This document shows positions 6,767 to 13,003 of a stretch of DNA of 20,863 nucleotides, piece after piece; the stretch's first letter is position 1, and the number at the start of each line of letters is the position of its first letter. Under the pieces are notes generated by a model that had not been told where the DNA came from, did not search any database, and worked only from the letters and a program-made list of their open reading frames with translations. Origin of the DNA: a virus; IMG/VR virus record IMGVR_UViG_3300025869_000126, positions 1 through 20,863 of that record. One strand, given 5' to 3'. The position numbers were made by a program, and so were the translations under genes.

Positions 6767-7033
6767 ATGTATCGTAACTCAAACAGCGTATTCACTCAAA
6801 AAATGCTACCTATAGGCAAAAGCCCTATATATAACAGCGTTTTGAATGAGTACCAAAATAATGACACTAGTTCAAAACTAGTAATGAAGTATGCGACTAA
6901 CCCGACTTCAAGACAGCAATTTATTGCTAGGTCGGTACAAGTAAAAAGTGACAATGCGGTCACAATGTTAGCTAATAAAAAGCGACTAACCAAAAGAGAA
7001 AAGGCGATATTAAAGATGATGACAGGGAAATAA
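6767..7033 (+). CDS. Hypothetical basic protein, first rightward gene, 88 aa
   Basis: This is an 88-residue protein with no recognised domain. It begins MYRNSNSVFTQKMLPIGKSP and ends with a basic helix-like segment, MLANKKRLTKREKAILKMMT. I chose the ATG at 6767 because GAGGTG lies six bases upstream. Two earlier in-frame candidates (GTG 6758, ATG 6761) overlap that ribosome site. As the first gene after the control region it could be an early host-takeover or regulatory protein, but that is position-based inference. Its stop codon lies in the loop of a perfect nine-pair hairpin. Confidence 0.7.
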   Translation: MYRNSNSVFTQKMLPIGKSPIYNSVLNEYQNNDTSSKLVMKYATNPTSRQQFIARSVQVKSDNAVTMLANKKRLTKREKAILKMMTGK

Positions 7034-7043
7034 ACCCTGTCAT
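7019..7043. other. Perfect hairpin carrying the stop codon in its loop
   Basis: ATGACAGGG (7019-7027) and CCCTGTCAT (7035-7043) form nine perfect pairs around a 7-base loop that contains the TAA stop of the preceding gene. No T run follows, so it looks more like an mRNA stability or processing element than a strong terminator. Confidence 0.55.
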
Positions 7044-7099
7044 AATTCAGCCATAATTATATTGTATAACTTGGCTTAACAAAAAGATAGAGGTATCTT

Positions 7100-7303
7100 A
7101 TGACTAAAAAAGATTATGAGAAAGTCGCTCGAATTATTGGTAAACTTACAGCGAATAATTGTGAAAGTTTAACAAAACAAAACTTGATTAATGAATTTTC
7201 AAGTTTATTCAATGAAGATAATTACAGATTTTCACCAAGAATGTTTCAGAAGGCTTGTGAGCTTTCAAGAGATTTTAACAACATAACAGCTAAAGCGAGG
7301 TAA
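7100..7303 (+). CDS. Hypothetical small protein, 67 aa
   Basis: This 67-residue protein begins MTKKDYEKVARIIGKLTANN and contains a second part with FSPRMFQKACELSRDF. The layout (a polar helix, a variable middle, then RF.P..F..AC) resembles small phage and plasmid proteins that start MTKKDF...A, seen near replication or regulatory genes. Their function is unknown to me. AGAGG lies about 8 bases upstream of the ATG. A four-base spacing to the next gene suggests co-transcription with the two following small genes. Confidence 0.7.
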   Translation: MTKKDYEKVARIIGKLTANNCESLTKQNLINEFSSLFNEDNYRFSPRMFQKACELSRDFNNITAKAR

Positions 7304-7305
7304 AT

Positions 7306-7461
7306 ATGAATGATTACAGAATATTCAATCCAATATTTGATGAAGATATGATTGATAAATTAGATATTGAATTACTAGACGAAGATTTCATTGAGCAAGA
7401 CGCACTCACATATTCTGAGCAATTAGAAATCAACAGAGGTTTAGCACAATGGTTAAAATAA
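7306..7461 (+). CDS. Small acidic protein, 51 aa
   Basis: This 51-residue, strongly acidic protein begins MNDYRIFNPIFDEDMIDKLD and ends YSEQLEINRGLAQWLK. GCGAGG precedes the ATG by about 6 bases. It is too short to be called by default settings but fits the operon exactly: it starts two bases after the previous stop and overlaps the next gene by 13 bases. No family is recognised. Small acidic early phage proteins are often inhibitors that bind host factors, but nothing here shows a target. Confidence 0.6.
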   Translation: MNDYRIFNPIFDEDMIDKLDIELLDEDFIEQDALTYSEQLEINRGLAQWLK

Positions 7462-7592
7462 AAGATACTAAAAGCACTCAATCATTTACAGATTGGGTGC
7501 TAGACTTTCAAGAGCAACACCAAGAATTATTATCTGAAAATAACTACGAAGATATTATACTTGAGAAGGCTGTGGATAACTTTGACAAATAA
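7449..7592 (+). CDS. Small acidic protein, 47 aa
   Basis: This 47-residue protein begins MVKIKDTKSTQSFTDWVLDF and has a helical, acidic remainder (QEQHQELLSENNYEDIILEK). An AGAGG site lies about 9 bases upstream. It overlaps the preceding gene by 13 bases. It ends four bases before the TTGACA promoter-like box of the next sub-block. The function is unknown. Confidence 0.6.
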   Translation: MVKIKDTKSTQSFTDWVLDFQEQHQELLSENNYEDIILEKAVDNFDK

Positions 7593-7595
7593 TGT

Positions 7596-7623
7596 TTGAC
7601 AATATCCTATATTAGTTTATAGG
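7596..7623 (+). promoter_or_regulatory. Candidate promoter for the structured leader and amidoligase block
   Basis: A perfect TTGACA (7596-7601) is followed after 16 bases by TATAGG (7618-7623, four of six). The -35 region reads TTGACAAT, the same eight bases as the promoters at 13717 and 15865. Transcription would begin about 7630, at the start of a hairpin. Confidence 0.55.
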
Positions 7624-7630
7624 GTATTAT

Positions 7631-7655
7631 CAAGTATTATGTGGTTTAATACTTG
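7631..7655 (+). other. Hairpin at the predicted 5' end of the leader RNA
   Basis: CAAGTATT (7631-7638) and AATACTTG (7648-7655) form eight perfect pairs with a 9-base loop. It begins almost exactly where transcription from the preceding promoter should start, so it may be a 5' stabilising hairpin. The 11-base string ACTTGGCTTAA at 7651-7661 is repeated from 7069-7079. Confidence 0.6.
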
Positions 7656-7665
7656 GCTTAAATTA

Positions 7666-7787
7666 TGTGAGGTAATTCTAGCTTTAACACTAACAGTAAT
7701 GAGATGGAAACAACAAATTCCAAACTTGTTAAAGTACTTTCATTATGGCTTATGATGTTATTGTCTAGGCTAGAATTATAACTCACA
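7666..7787 (+). ncRNA. Candidate structured leader RNA upstream of the amidoligase gene
   Basis: A long closing stem is visible. TGTGAG (7666-7671) pairs with CTCACA (7782-7787), then a small internal loop (one base against three), then TAATTCTAGC (7673-7682) pairs with GCTAGAATTA (7769-7778). Inside it, TAATGA (7697-7702) can pair with TCATTA (7740-7745), and AACAA (7712-7716) with TTGTT (7726-7730). No reading frame with a ribosome site crosses it. The AGGAG of the amidoligase gene begins nine bases after the outer stem, so the element lies in its 5' leader. It does not match any riboswitch I know. It could also be a small mobile repeat with 16-pair ends, but no target duplication is visible. 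Confidence 0.5.
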
Positions 7788-7805
7788 ATCTAACAGGAGT
7801 CTTTT

Positions 7806-8993
7806 ATGACTTTACTACAATTTATACGACAACCTGTCTTTAACTTATCTAATGAGCAAATTAGAAATGTGTTAGACGATAGTCAACTACCAAATGGTTG
7901 GTCAGCAACTATGGTACAAAGATTTATTAATCAATGTCCATATGACAATCTAGTAGATTCACTCAATGACAGCTATTATGATTTGAGAAATTGCCATGAT
8001 TGTGGCGATGCTATGTATGATGATGATGCCTACTTATGTTATGAGGGTGATTATACGATTTGCTCTGATTGTTCAGATTCTAATTATTATTATTCAGAGA
8101 ATCGTGACACATATATTCATAATGATGATTATGATGAGTATGATTCTGACTATGATGATGAGGGTTATTCTGGTGTTCACAGATACGAAACAAATGTCCT
8201 TGACCACCTTGACTTCCAACTCACAGCTAGTGAGCAACAGCAACAAAACAAGGGTAAGAAACTCTTGTATTGTGGTGTTGAATTAGAGGTCGAGAGGAGA
8301 AACGATTGTCCAGATGATATTGCCCACCATATCAATACATCTGTACTACCAGACTTTGCTATCTGTAAATCAGATGGCTCACTTGACAATGGCTTTGAGA
8401 TTGTGACAGCACCAAGTACTTATGCTATGCACAAAAAGAATTGGTCAAAGTTCTTTGATGACGAGCAATGTCGAGACAATCTGAAGGGTTGGTCTACAGA
8501 TACAGCAGGACTTCATATTCACTTATCAAGAAATGCTTTAACACCTTCAGAGATTGGTAAAATACTTATATTTATCAATGACGAAACCAACAAAGATTTC
8601 ATTGACCAGATTGCTGGTCGCTCATCTCATCAATGGGCAAAGAAATCGCCCAAGAAAATTACAGATGCTTTCAATTCTTCAGACAAGTATGAGGCTGTCA
8701 ATACATCACACAGGAATACAATCGAACTTCGTATCTTTCGTAGTAATGTATCCAAGCATGGTTTCTTTCGTGTCTTAGAATTTGCATTTGCATTATCTGA
8801 CTTTGTCAAATCAACTTCAATAGCTTTGACAAGTTTACACTACACAGCTTTCTTTCGTTTCATGTCTAGACCAGAAAACAAATCGACTTACCCAAACTTA
8901 TCAGCTTGGTTAATTCGTAAAGGTCACATCAATGGAAAGCCTTCACGCTCAATTAGTGAGCAAGAAGAACTAACTAGCACAGCTACTAACTAG
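7806..8993 (+). CDS. Amidoligase (COOH-NH2 ligase) with N-terminal zinc-ribbon-like domain, 395 aa
   Basis: This is a predicted ATP-dependent ligase of the glutamine-synthetase-like amidoligase family, forming amide or isopeptide bonds between a carboxylate and an amine. The catalytic part shows the family signatures in order: CGVELEVE (156-163), KSDGSLDNGFEIVTAPSTY (188-206), GLHIHLSR (235-242) and IELRIFRSN (306-314), supplying the expected Glu, His and Arg residues. Residues 63-89 contain CHDC and CSDC pairs plus C78, a likely zinc ribbon. Residues 91-126 form a striking Asp/Tyr-rich linker. AGGAG lies six bases before the ATG. The next gene is a class II amidotransferase. Such pairs are described in phages as peptide- or metabolite-modifying systems. 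The substrate is unknown. Confidence 0.87.
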   Translation: MTLLQFIRQPVFNLSNEQIRNVLDDSQLPNGWSATMVQRFINQCPYDNLVDSLNDSYYDLRNCHDCGDAMYDDDAYLCYEGDYTICSDCSDSNYYYSENRDTYIHNDDYDEYDSDYDDEGYSGVHRYETNVLDHLDFQLTASEQQQQNKGKKLLYCGVELEVERRNDCPDDIAHHINTSVLPDFAICKSDGSLDNGFEIVTAPSTYAMHKKNWSKFFDDEQCRDNLKGWSTDTAGLHIHLSRNALTPSEIGKILIFINDETNKDFIDQIAGRSSHQWAKKSPKKITDAFNSSDKYEAVNTSHRNTIELRIFRSNVSKHGFFRVLEFAFALSDFVKSTSIALTSLHYTAFFRFMSRPENKSTYPNLSAWLIRKGHINGKPSRSISEQEELTSTATN

Positions 8994-9005
8994 AAAGGGT
9001 AACAT

Positions 9006-9953
9006 ATGTGTTTAATTATTAAAACTGACAATCCAAGTCAACTACATAGTGGTTTATTAGAAACTGCTTACGAAAACAATCCAGATGGTTTTGGTGTAAT
9101 GTTTTGTAACAATGGCAAACTACACACTCACAAAATCGTACCCAAGACTTTCAAAGATGTTGAAAAGCTATGGGATAAATACAAGAATGTTGATTCTGGT
9201 ATGGGTATCCACTTCAGATTCAACACCAATGGAGATACTAACCGAGCTATGTCGCACCCTTTTGAAGTCTTATCCAAAGCCAAAGGTGATGACAGGGATA
9301 TGTGGGTAATGCACAATGGACCTCAACTTCCTACACCCATGATTGACAACAACAAATCTGACACACATCAGTTTGTCAAATGGGTATTACGACCACAACT
9401 CTCAGCCAATCCCAAACTACTACACAATGCAGAGTGGCAAGAAATGATTGAGGAACTTATTGGTACTGACAAGTTATTATTTCTTGATGGCAAAACCAAA
9501 GAGTTTGTCATCTTCAACGAATCTGAGGGCAAAGATATGGACAATGTAGGTTGGTTATCCAATACCTATTCTATCCAACCTTCTAGCTATGGTGTGCGTG
9601 ACAAGTACTACGACTTCGAAACTAACACCATGAAAGATGTTGCCAAAGACAAATACACTTGGGCATATGATGATGAAGATTGGGCATACTCTAGCTATGG
9701 TGGTGGCTATCGTACAGTACCACGACAAAAATTCACAGGTCAGACATCTGGCAAAGTCATAGACTACACAGCCGACAAAGGGGGGCAAGTAGATACTAAA
9801 GCTGTCGAAGATGATAGCTTGATGTACAATGGCAAACATCTACAATGGGATGACCTGTGTACTAGAGACAGAGAAGAACTTGTCGAACTATGCGAAGAAA
9901 ATCCTGTGGGTGTAGCAAGTTACATTCACACCAACATTACAGGGGGCAACTAA
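9006..9953 (+). CDS. Class II glutamine amidotransferase-like protein, 315 aa
   Basis: This is an Ntn-hydrolase-fold glutaminase domain that would release ammonia from glutamine or open a gamma-glutamyl amide. The nucleophile Cys is residue 2 (MCLII), so the initiator Met must be removed. Other family features are NNPDGFG (24-30), IHFRFNTNG (68-76), SHPF (83-86) and MHNG (102-105), matching the usual PDG.G, HxR.AT, HPF and xHNG positions. The C-terminal 110 residues (from about 205) are Tyr/Asp/Thr-rich and have no recognised domain. An AAGGG site lies before the ATG. It directly follows the amidoligase, so it may supply ammonia to it or reverse its linkage. Confidence 0.87.
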   Translation: MCLIIKTDNPSQLHSGLLETAYENNPDGFGVMFCNNGKLHTHKIVPKTFKDVEKLWDKYKNVDSGMGIHFRFNTNGDTNRAMSHPFEVLSKAKGDDRDMWVMHNGPQLPTPMIDNNKSDTHQFVKWVLRPQLSANPKLLHNAEWQEMIEELIGTDKLLFLDGKTKEFVIFNESEGKDMDNVGWLSNTYSIQPSSYGVRDKYYDFETNTMKDVAKDKYTWAYDDEDWAYSSYGGGYRTVPRQKFTGQTSGKVIDYTADKGGQVDTKAVEDDSLMYNGKHLQWDDLCTRDREELVELCEENPVGVASYIHTNITGGN

Positions 9954-9954
9954 T

Positions 9955-10737
9955 ATGGACTTCACACCTAACATTAACTACTCTTACAATAACGAATACA
10001 TCTTTGGTATTCCATTCAACAAAAGCTACCAACTACTATGTCGCACCACACGAACTATAAATGGTGTGACCGAAGATGTCTGGGCAAACACCCAGAAAAT
10101 GTATGCTAGTGGAGAAATGTTTCCTAGATTCATGCAACTATCTGACATTGAGTTTGGTGTTATGAAATCTAACAAAGAGATAATCTTCAACACCACCAAT
10201 ACAGATATGAATATACCCAAGAAAAACTATACACATTTTATTATCAAGGGTACAGCAATATCAAATGGAGAGTGGCACAGATTATCTACACCTCAAGATA
10301 CTGTTAGGTGGTCTGCATTTGAACTCAAACACCTACGACACAATCGTACCATACAGCAATCTTATCCACACATGATGAATAGATTACAGAATACTTATGA
10401 TTCTGGTCAGACATTGTGGTCAAAGCTATGCGACTATTCTCTTAGAACTGTGAGAGAGATAACAACTAGGCAAAGATGTCAAGCTGTAACAAAAGAATTA
10501 TCCAGACAGAGATACTTCAACAACTTCAAGCTACCTCGTACAGCTAAGACTATTCAGTTTGAGACTATACAGTACGAAGTATCTGCTAGAAAGAAGAGAG
10601 GTTTGTCTCTTGGTACACCTCGTGTCAAAGGACAATCAGTAATATCATCTGTGTTCAACTATCCATTAGAGAACAATCACAGATACACATTGAATTGGTC
10701 ATCACTACGACACGCACATAATGGTTATGCAGTATAA
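9955..10737 (+). CDS. Unknown protein in the amidoligase block, 260 aa
   Basis: This is a 260-residue protein with no domain I recognise. It is rich in Asn, Thr, Tyr and Arg. The N-terminal half looks beta-rich (NEYIFGIPFNKSYQLLCRTT). The middle has a basic helical region with many Arg (SLRTVREITTRQRCQAVTKE). The C-terminal part holds ARKKRGLSLGTPRVKG. It has no signal peptide or membrane span. It starts two bases after the amidotransferase stop and has the same codon style as its two upstream neighbours, so it probably works with them. It could be the partner, target or DNA-binding component of the amidoligase system, but this is inference. Confidence 0.75.
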   Translation: MDFTPNINYSYNNEYIFGIPFNKSYQLLCRTTRTINGVTEDVWANTQKMYASGEMFPRFMQLSDIEFGVMKSNKEIIFNTTNTDMNIPKKNYTHFIIKGTAISNGEWHRLSTPQDTVRWSAFELKHLRHNRTIQQSYPHMMNRLQNTYDSGQTLWSKLCDYSLRTVREITTRQRCQAVTKELSRQRYFNNFKLPRTAKTIQFETIQYEVSARKKRGLSLGTPRVKGQSVISSVFNYPLENNHRYTLNWSSLRHAHNGYAV

Positions 10738-10921
10738 TACCGATTGTATACCGAAAGATTCCGATAGGTACTGATATCGAGGTAAGTAGGGTAATGACTA
10801 TCTCTTATATATAAAATATATATATAATAAAAATTGTATGTATATAGTAATATATAGGAGTCTTCCGCCACCCATTCTACCAAAAGCGTACCTCTCGGTA
10901 TCTATCGGTAGTCTATCGGTA
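10738..10921. repeat. Inverted iteron-like arrays around an AT-rich core; candidate origin or operator
   Basis: The left arm (10738-10770) and right arm (10889-10921) are 33-base imperfect inverted repeats, agreeing at 27 of 33 positions. Each arm itself holds three direct copies of a motif near TACCGATAGAT. The CCGA cores lie at 10740, 10751 and 10761 on the plus strand, and the TCGG cores at 10895, 10905 and 10916. Spacing is thus 11 and 10 bases in both arms, one DNA turn. Between the arms is an almost pure A/T stretch (about 10803-10857). Both outer ends abut TATAAT. The 10922-10962 remainder holds no gene. The layout fits a replication origin or a cooperative operator. Confidence 0.7.
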
Positions 10922-10962
10922 TAATGCCTAATTATTTTATTGACAAAAGAAAGGATTATGAT

Positions 10963-11079
10963 ATGATTACATTTACAATATTTGCACTAGGACTAGCTAC
11001 AGGAATGTTGGCTACTTATATTACATACTGCATATGGGTAATCTGTATGTGGATAATTAATCAGAAGAGGGGGATATGA
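10963..11079 (+). CDS. Small membrane peptide, 38 aa
   Basis: This 38-residue peptide is almost entirely hydrophobic from residue 2 to 32 (begins MITFTIFALGLATGMLATYI), with aromatic and Cys residues in the second part and a basic end (NQKRGI). It would form one long or two short membrane spans. AAAGGA lies before the ATG. It ends two bases before the next small peptide. No family is recognised. It could be a membrane-active early peptide, or a small substrate or anchor for the surrounding modification genes. The latter is speculation from position. Confidence 0.6.
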   Translation: MITFTIFALGLATGMLATYITYCIWVICMWIINQKRGI

Positions 11080-11080
11080 T

Positions 11081-11155
11081 ATGGAAACTATATTAACTTA
11101 TATAATCTTAATTGTTCTTGGTACTCTCGTACTTTGGTGGGGGACAACACGATGA
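11081..11155 (+). CDS. Tiny membrane peptide, 24 aa
   Basis: This 24-residue peptide begins METILTYIILIVLGTLVLWW and ends GTTR, so it is one membrane span with almost no exposed part. AGAGGGGG lies about 7 bases upstream. The ATG of the next gene lies inside its stop (ATGA). The coupling and ribosome site support translation despite the length. An alternative is that it serves only to deliver ribosomes to the next start. Confidence 0.5.
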   Translation: METILTYIILIVLGTLVLWWGTTR

Positions 11156-11676
11156 GACTAGATAAACACCTACCACCCAACGCAATACAGGTCAGATATG
11201 TACACCCATACTATGAAGGGGTGTATGATGATGAGGATAACTTTGTAGAAGAATACTGCACCAATGAAAGTACAGCTACCGATGTATACAAACTAATCAG
11301 AAAAGCACATAGGGAAAAACAATCTTACTACTACCGAAGAAGAACTAGAGGTTTATCATCTGAAGATGCTAGGAATTATGGCTCTTGGGTAGACAGACAG
11401 CACACTACCGACATACCTAAATACAACATCAAGGTCAGGAAACTTGGTCGCAGAGTTGTCATTGAATACAACCCAGAGTATGCACTCAAGATGTTTGAGA
11501 TACAAAAACAAAAACTAATCAATGCAAACAAACCCAGACACAGATCTGCCCCAAAGGTATTTATGGATGCCCAAACAGCCGCACAAGAACGAGCTAGGGT
11601 AAGTATAGAAGATATGTTTAGAGACATGGAGTTAGATACATCATTACTACCATCAGAAAGGAATGAACATGAATGA
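11152..11676 (+). CDS. Unknown basic protein in the amidoligase block, 174 aa
   Basis: This is a 174-residue protein with no recognised domain. The start at ATG 11152 is chosen because it overlaps the stop of the tiny membrane peptide and follows a GGGGGA site. An upstream TTG in frame is less likely. It begins MRLDKHLPPNAIQVRYVHPY, has an acidic patch (DDEDNFVEEY), then an Arg/Tyr-rich part (REKQSYYYRRRTRG) and a KVRKLGRRVVIEYNPEYALK stretch. The C-terminus (from about 145) is a charged helix. Its place between the amidotransferase and the cyclotransferase-like gene makes it a candidate component of the same system. Confidence 0.7.
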   Translation: MRLDKHLPPNAIQVRYVHPYYEGVYDDEDNFVEEYCTNESTATDVYKLIRKAHREKQSYYYRRRTRGLSSEDARNYGSWVDRQHTTDIPKYNIKVRKLGRRVVIEYNPEYALKMFEIQKQKLINANKPRHRSAPKVFMDAQTAAQERARVSIEDMFRDMELDTSLLPSERNEHE

Positions 11677-11962
11677 GATAGGACAGAAAGTATCCAAGAA
11701 AGATTTGAATCTCGTACAAGTAGAATGGCTCGACGCAATGTCGGATGATAACACTTGGCAAGAACTAGATGAACTACGAAAACAAAAGCTAAGACCTGTC
11801 ACCTGTGTCGGTTGGCTGCTAACACAAAATTCAGAGGTGACTATACTTATATCATCATTCGATGAAGATAGTCAATGTGGTGGTGGGGGTACAGTTATAC
11901 CTACTAACTGCGTACAAAAAATTACGAAGGTAAGGGAGAAAAATGACGACACAAACAACTAG
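11669..11962 (+). CDS. Conserved-type small phage protein, 97 aa
   Basis: This 97-residue protein contains VQVEWLDAMSDDNTWQELDE, then CVGWLLTQNSEVTILISSFD and a Gly-rich turn before TVIPTNCVQKITKV. The layout (VEWxDA.S.D..W, then VGWLL.....I.L..S.DED, then IP...I.KI) resembles a small all-beta family common in phage early regions, known to me only as hypothetical. The ATG at 11669 is chosen because AAAGGA lies about six bases upstream. The ATG at 11663 is too close to it. It overlaps both neighbours (8 and 20 bases). Confidence 0.75.
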   Translation: MNEIGQKVSKKDLNLVQVEWLDAMSDDNTWQELDELRKQKLRPVTCVGWLLTQNSEVTILISSFDEDSQCGGGGTVIPTNCVQKITKVREKNDDTNN

Positions 11963-12368
11963 CCTATTTGTATATGGCACACTCAAGAGGGGGCACAGAT
12001 TGAATAGTGTGCTAGGCGGCGGCTCAACTTTGATATACCCTGCCATAACACTATTAAACAACTACGACTTACAGGGATATGCCGACGCATTTCCTATAAT
12101 GACACTAACAGAAGAAGGAGAAGGATACAGAATATTGGGAGAACTATATTCAGTAATGCCCTCTGTCATGGATAGGGTAAACTCTATCGAGGGTGGTGCG
12201 GGTTACATACCATACATAGTAGATGTGAGACCGATAGATTCTAATGAGAAAAGAGTAGAACAAGCAATCACATTTATCTATCCTAACACCGACAAGTACA
12301 TGACCTTATCGCCTATCAATTCTACCAAGATGTCTGACATAACAGGGGAAGTAAAGGTGTGGGCATGA
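11943..12368 (+). CDS. Gamma-glutamylcyclotransferase-like (GGCT/AIG2 fold) protein, 141 aa
   Basis: The GGCT fold cleaves gamma-glutamyl amines or amides with formation of 5-oxoproline. Family features are present: FVYGTLKRG at 9-17 (substrate-binding YGTL loop), GELYSV at about 66-71, and IEGGAGYIPYIVDV at about 82-95 with a Glu at the usual catalytic place before the Y.R/Y.P strand. Length fits the family. GGGAG lies about 5 bases before the ATG. Its stop overlaps the next start (ATGA). With an amidoligase and a class II amidotransferase 2-4 kb upstream, it probably removes, trims or recycles a gamma-glutamyl linkage made by that system. Activity is not proven. Confidence 0.85.
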   Translation: MTTQTTSLFVYGTLKRGHRLNSVLGGGSTLIYPAITLLNNYDLQGYADAFPIMTLTEEGEGYRILGELYSVMPSVMDRVNSIEGGAGYIPYIVDVRPIDSNEKRVEQAITFIYPNTDKYMTLSPINSTKMSDITGEVKVWA

Positions 12369-12544
12369 TGCATTTTGTAACAAGTCTGATGATGATTATA
12401 TGTTTGACTTGCATACCAACGGCACTTATGATAGGAGTGTTTACCGATCCTTACTACAGGAATCCGCTTGTATTTGGGATACTAATTTTTACAGTTATGA
12501 TAGGAGTATTTATATGGCAAGAGACCCATACAAGAAAAAAATAG
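12365..12544 (+). CDS. Two-span membrane protein, 59 aa
   Basis: This 59-residue protein has two hydrophobic segments, one near the start (SLMMIICLTCIPTALMIGVF) and one after a short polar loop (PLVFGILIFTVMIGVFIW), then a basic tail. The start at 12365 overlaps the GGCT stop. A second ATG follows immediately at 12368. No motif identifies it. A membrane-active or superinfection-type protein is possible. Confidence 0.65.
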   Translation: MMHFVTSLMMIICLTCIPTALMIGVFTDPYYRNPLVFGILIFTVMIGVFIWQETHTRKK

Positions 12545-12765
12545 AAAAAGAAGAAGATATACTTGAAGACGGAGATTTTGTTTTAGATGGATACAGTATT
12601 CATTTAGACAAGAATGTTGCAAAACACAATGATGATTTGGAACAAGATATAAACGATTACGAAGATATACAGGAGGACTATGCCTTTCAATCCGAAGACA
12701 CACAACCTATTGCAGTCGACAGATTTGTCAGTCGCTTTGGAAAAAGCCGTCGATCATCTAGATAA
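12514..12765 (+). CDS. Small charged protein, 83 aa
   Basis: This 83-residue protein begins MARDPYKKKIEKEEDILEDG, is acidic in the middle and basic at the end (SRFGKSRRSSR). AGGAG seven bases before ATG 12514 fixes the start. A longer frame from 12400 would run deep inside the membrane gene. Unusually, its last 86 bases overlap the next gene in another frame. No domain is recognised. Confidence 0.55.
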   Translation: MARDPYKKKIEKEEDILEDGDFVLDGYSIHLDKNVAKHNDDLEQDINDYEDIQEDYAFQSEDTQPIAVDRFVSRFGKSRRSSR

Positions 12766-13003
12766 CTCAGAGACAGACGAGCCATTTATTTGTGTAAAAA
12801 CTGATAAGCCTTTCTCATTGAAGATGAGGTTTCATCAATACATCAAAGCCTTTAAGGTGCAGATGAAAGATGTAGCAGAGGTAGATGAGAATAAATATGA
12901 CCACCTTACCTTTACCGATGAAGGAGATAAAGAATTAATTATTACTTCTTCCTTAGAGAAAGACCAATTAGTATTACTAACAGATGAAGGAGACATACTA
13001 TGA
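12680..13003 (+). CDS. Hypothetical protein, 107 aa
   Basis: This 107-residue protein has a perfect AGGAGG close to the ATG (three bases between, shorter than usual). It begins MPFNPKTHNLLQSTDLSVAL. The remainder is mixed alpha/beta (KMRFHQYIKAFKVQMKDVAE), ending with two acidic strands (TFTDEGDKELIITSS). Its stop overlaps the next start as ATGA. The function is unknown. The first 86 bases are shared with the previous gene. Confidence 0.65.
   Translation: MPFNPKTHNLLQSTDLSVALEKAVDHLDNSETDEPFICVKTDKPFSLKMRFHQYIKAFKVQMKDVAEVDENKYDHLTFTDEGDKELIITSSLEKDQLVLLTDEGDIL

Noticed and set aside
7666-7787. Glutamine riboswitch (glnA-type) in the amidoligase leader
   Set aside because: I looked for glutamine-riboswitch core sequences because of the downstream chemistry and saw none. 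Only pairing, not a known motif, supports the element.
7666-7787. Miniature inverted-repeat mobile element
   Set aside because: The 16-pair ends would fit, but no flanking target duplication and no second copy are visible in the window. It is kept only as an alternative.
10940-10962. TTGACA followed by TATGAT before the 38-aa membrane peptide
   Set aside because: The spacer is only 11 bases. A promoter here would need different boxes.
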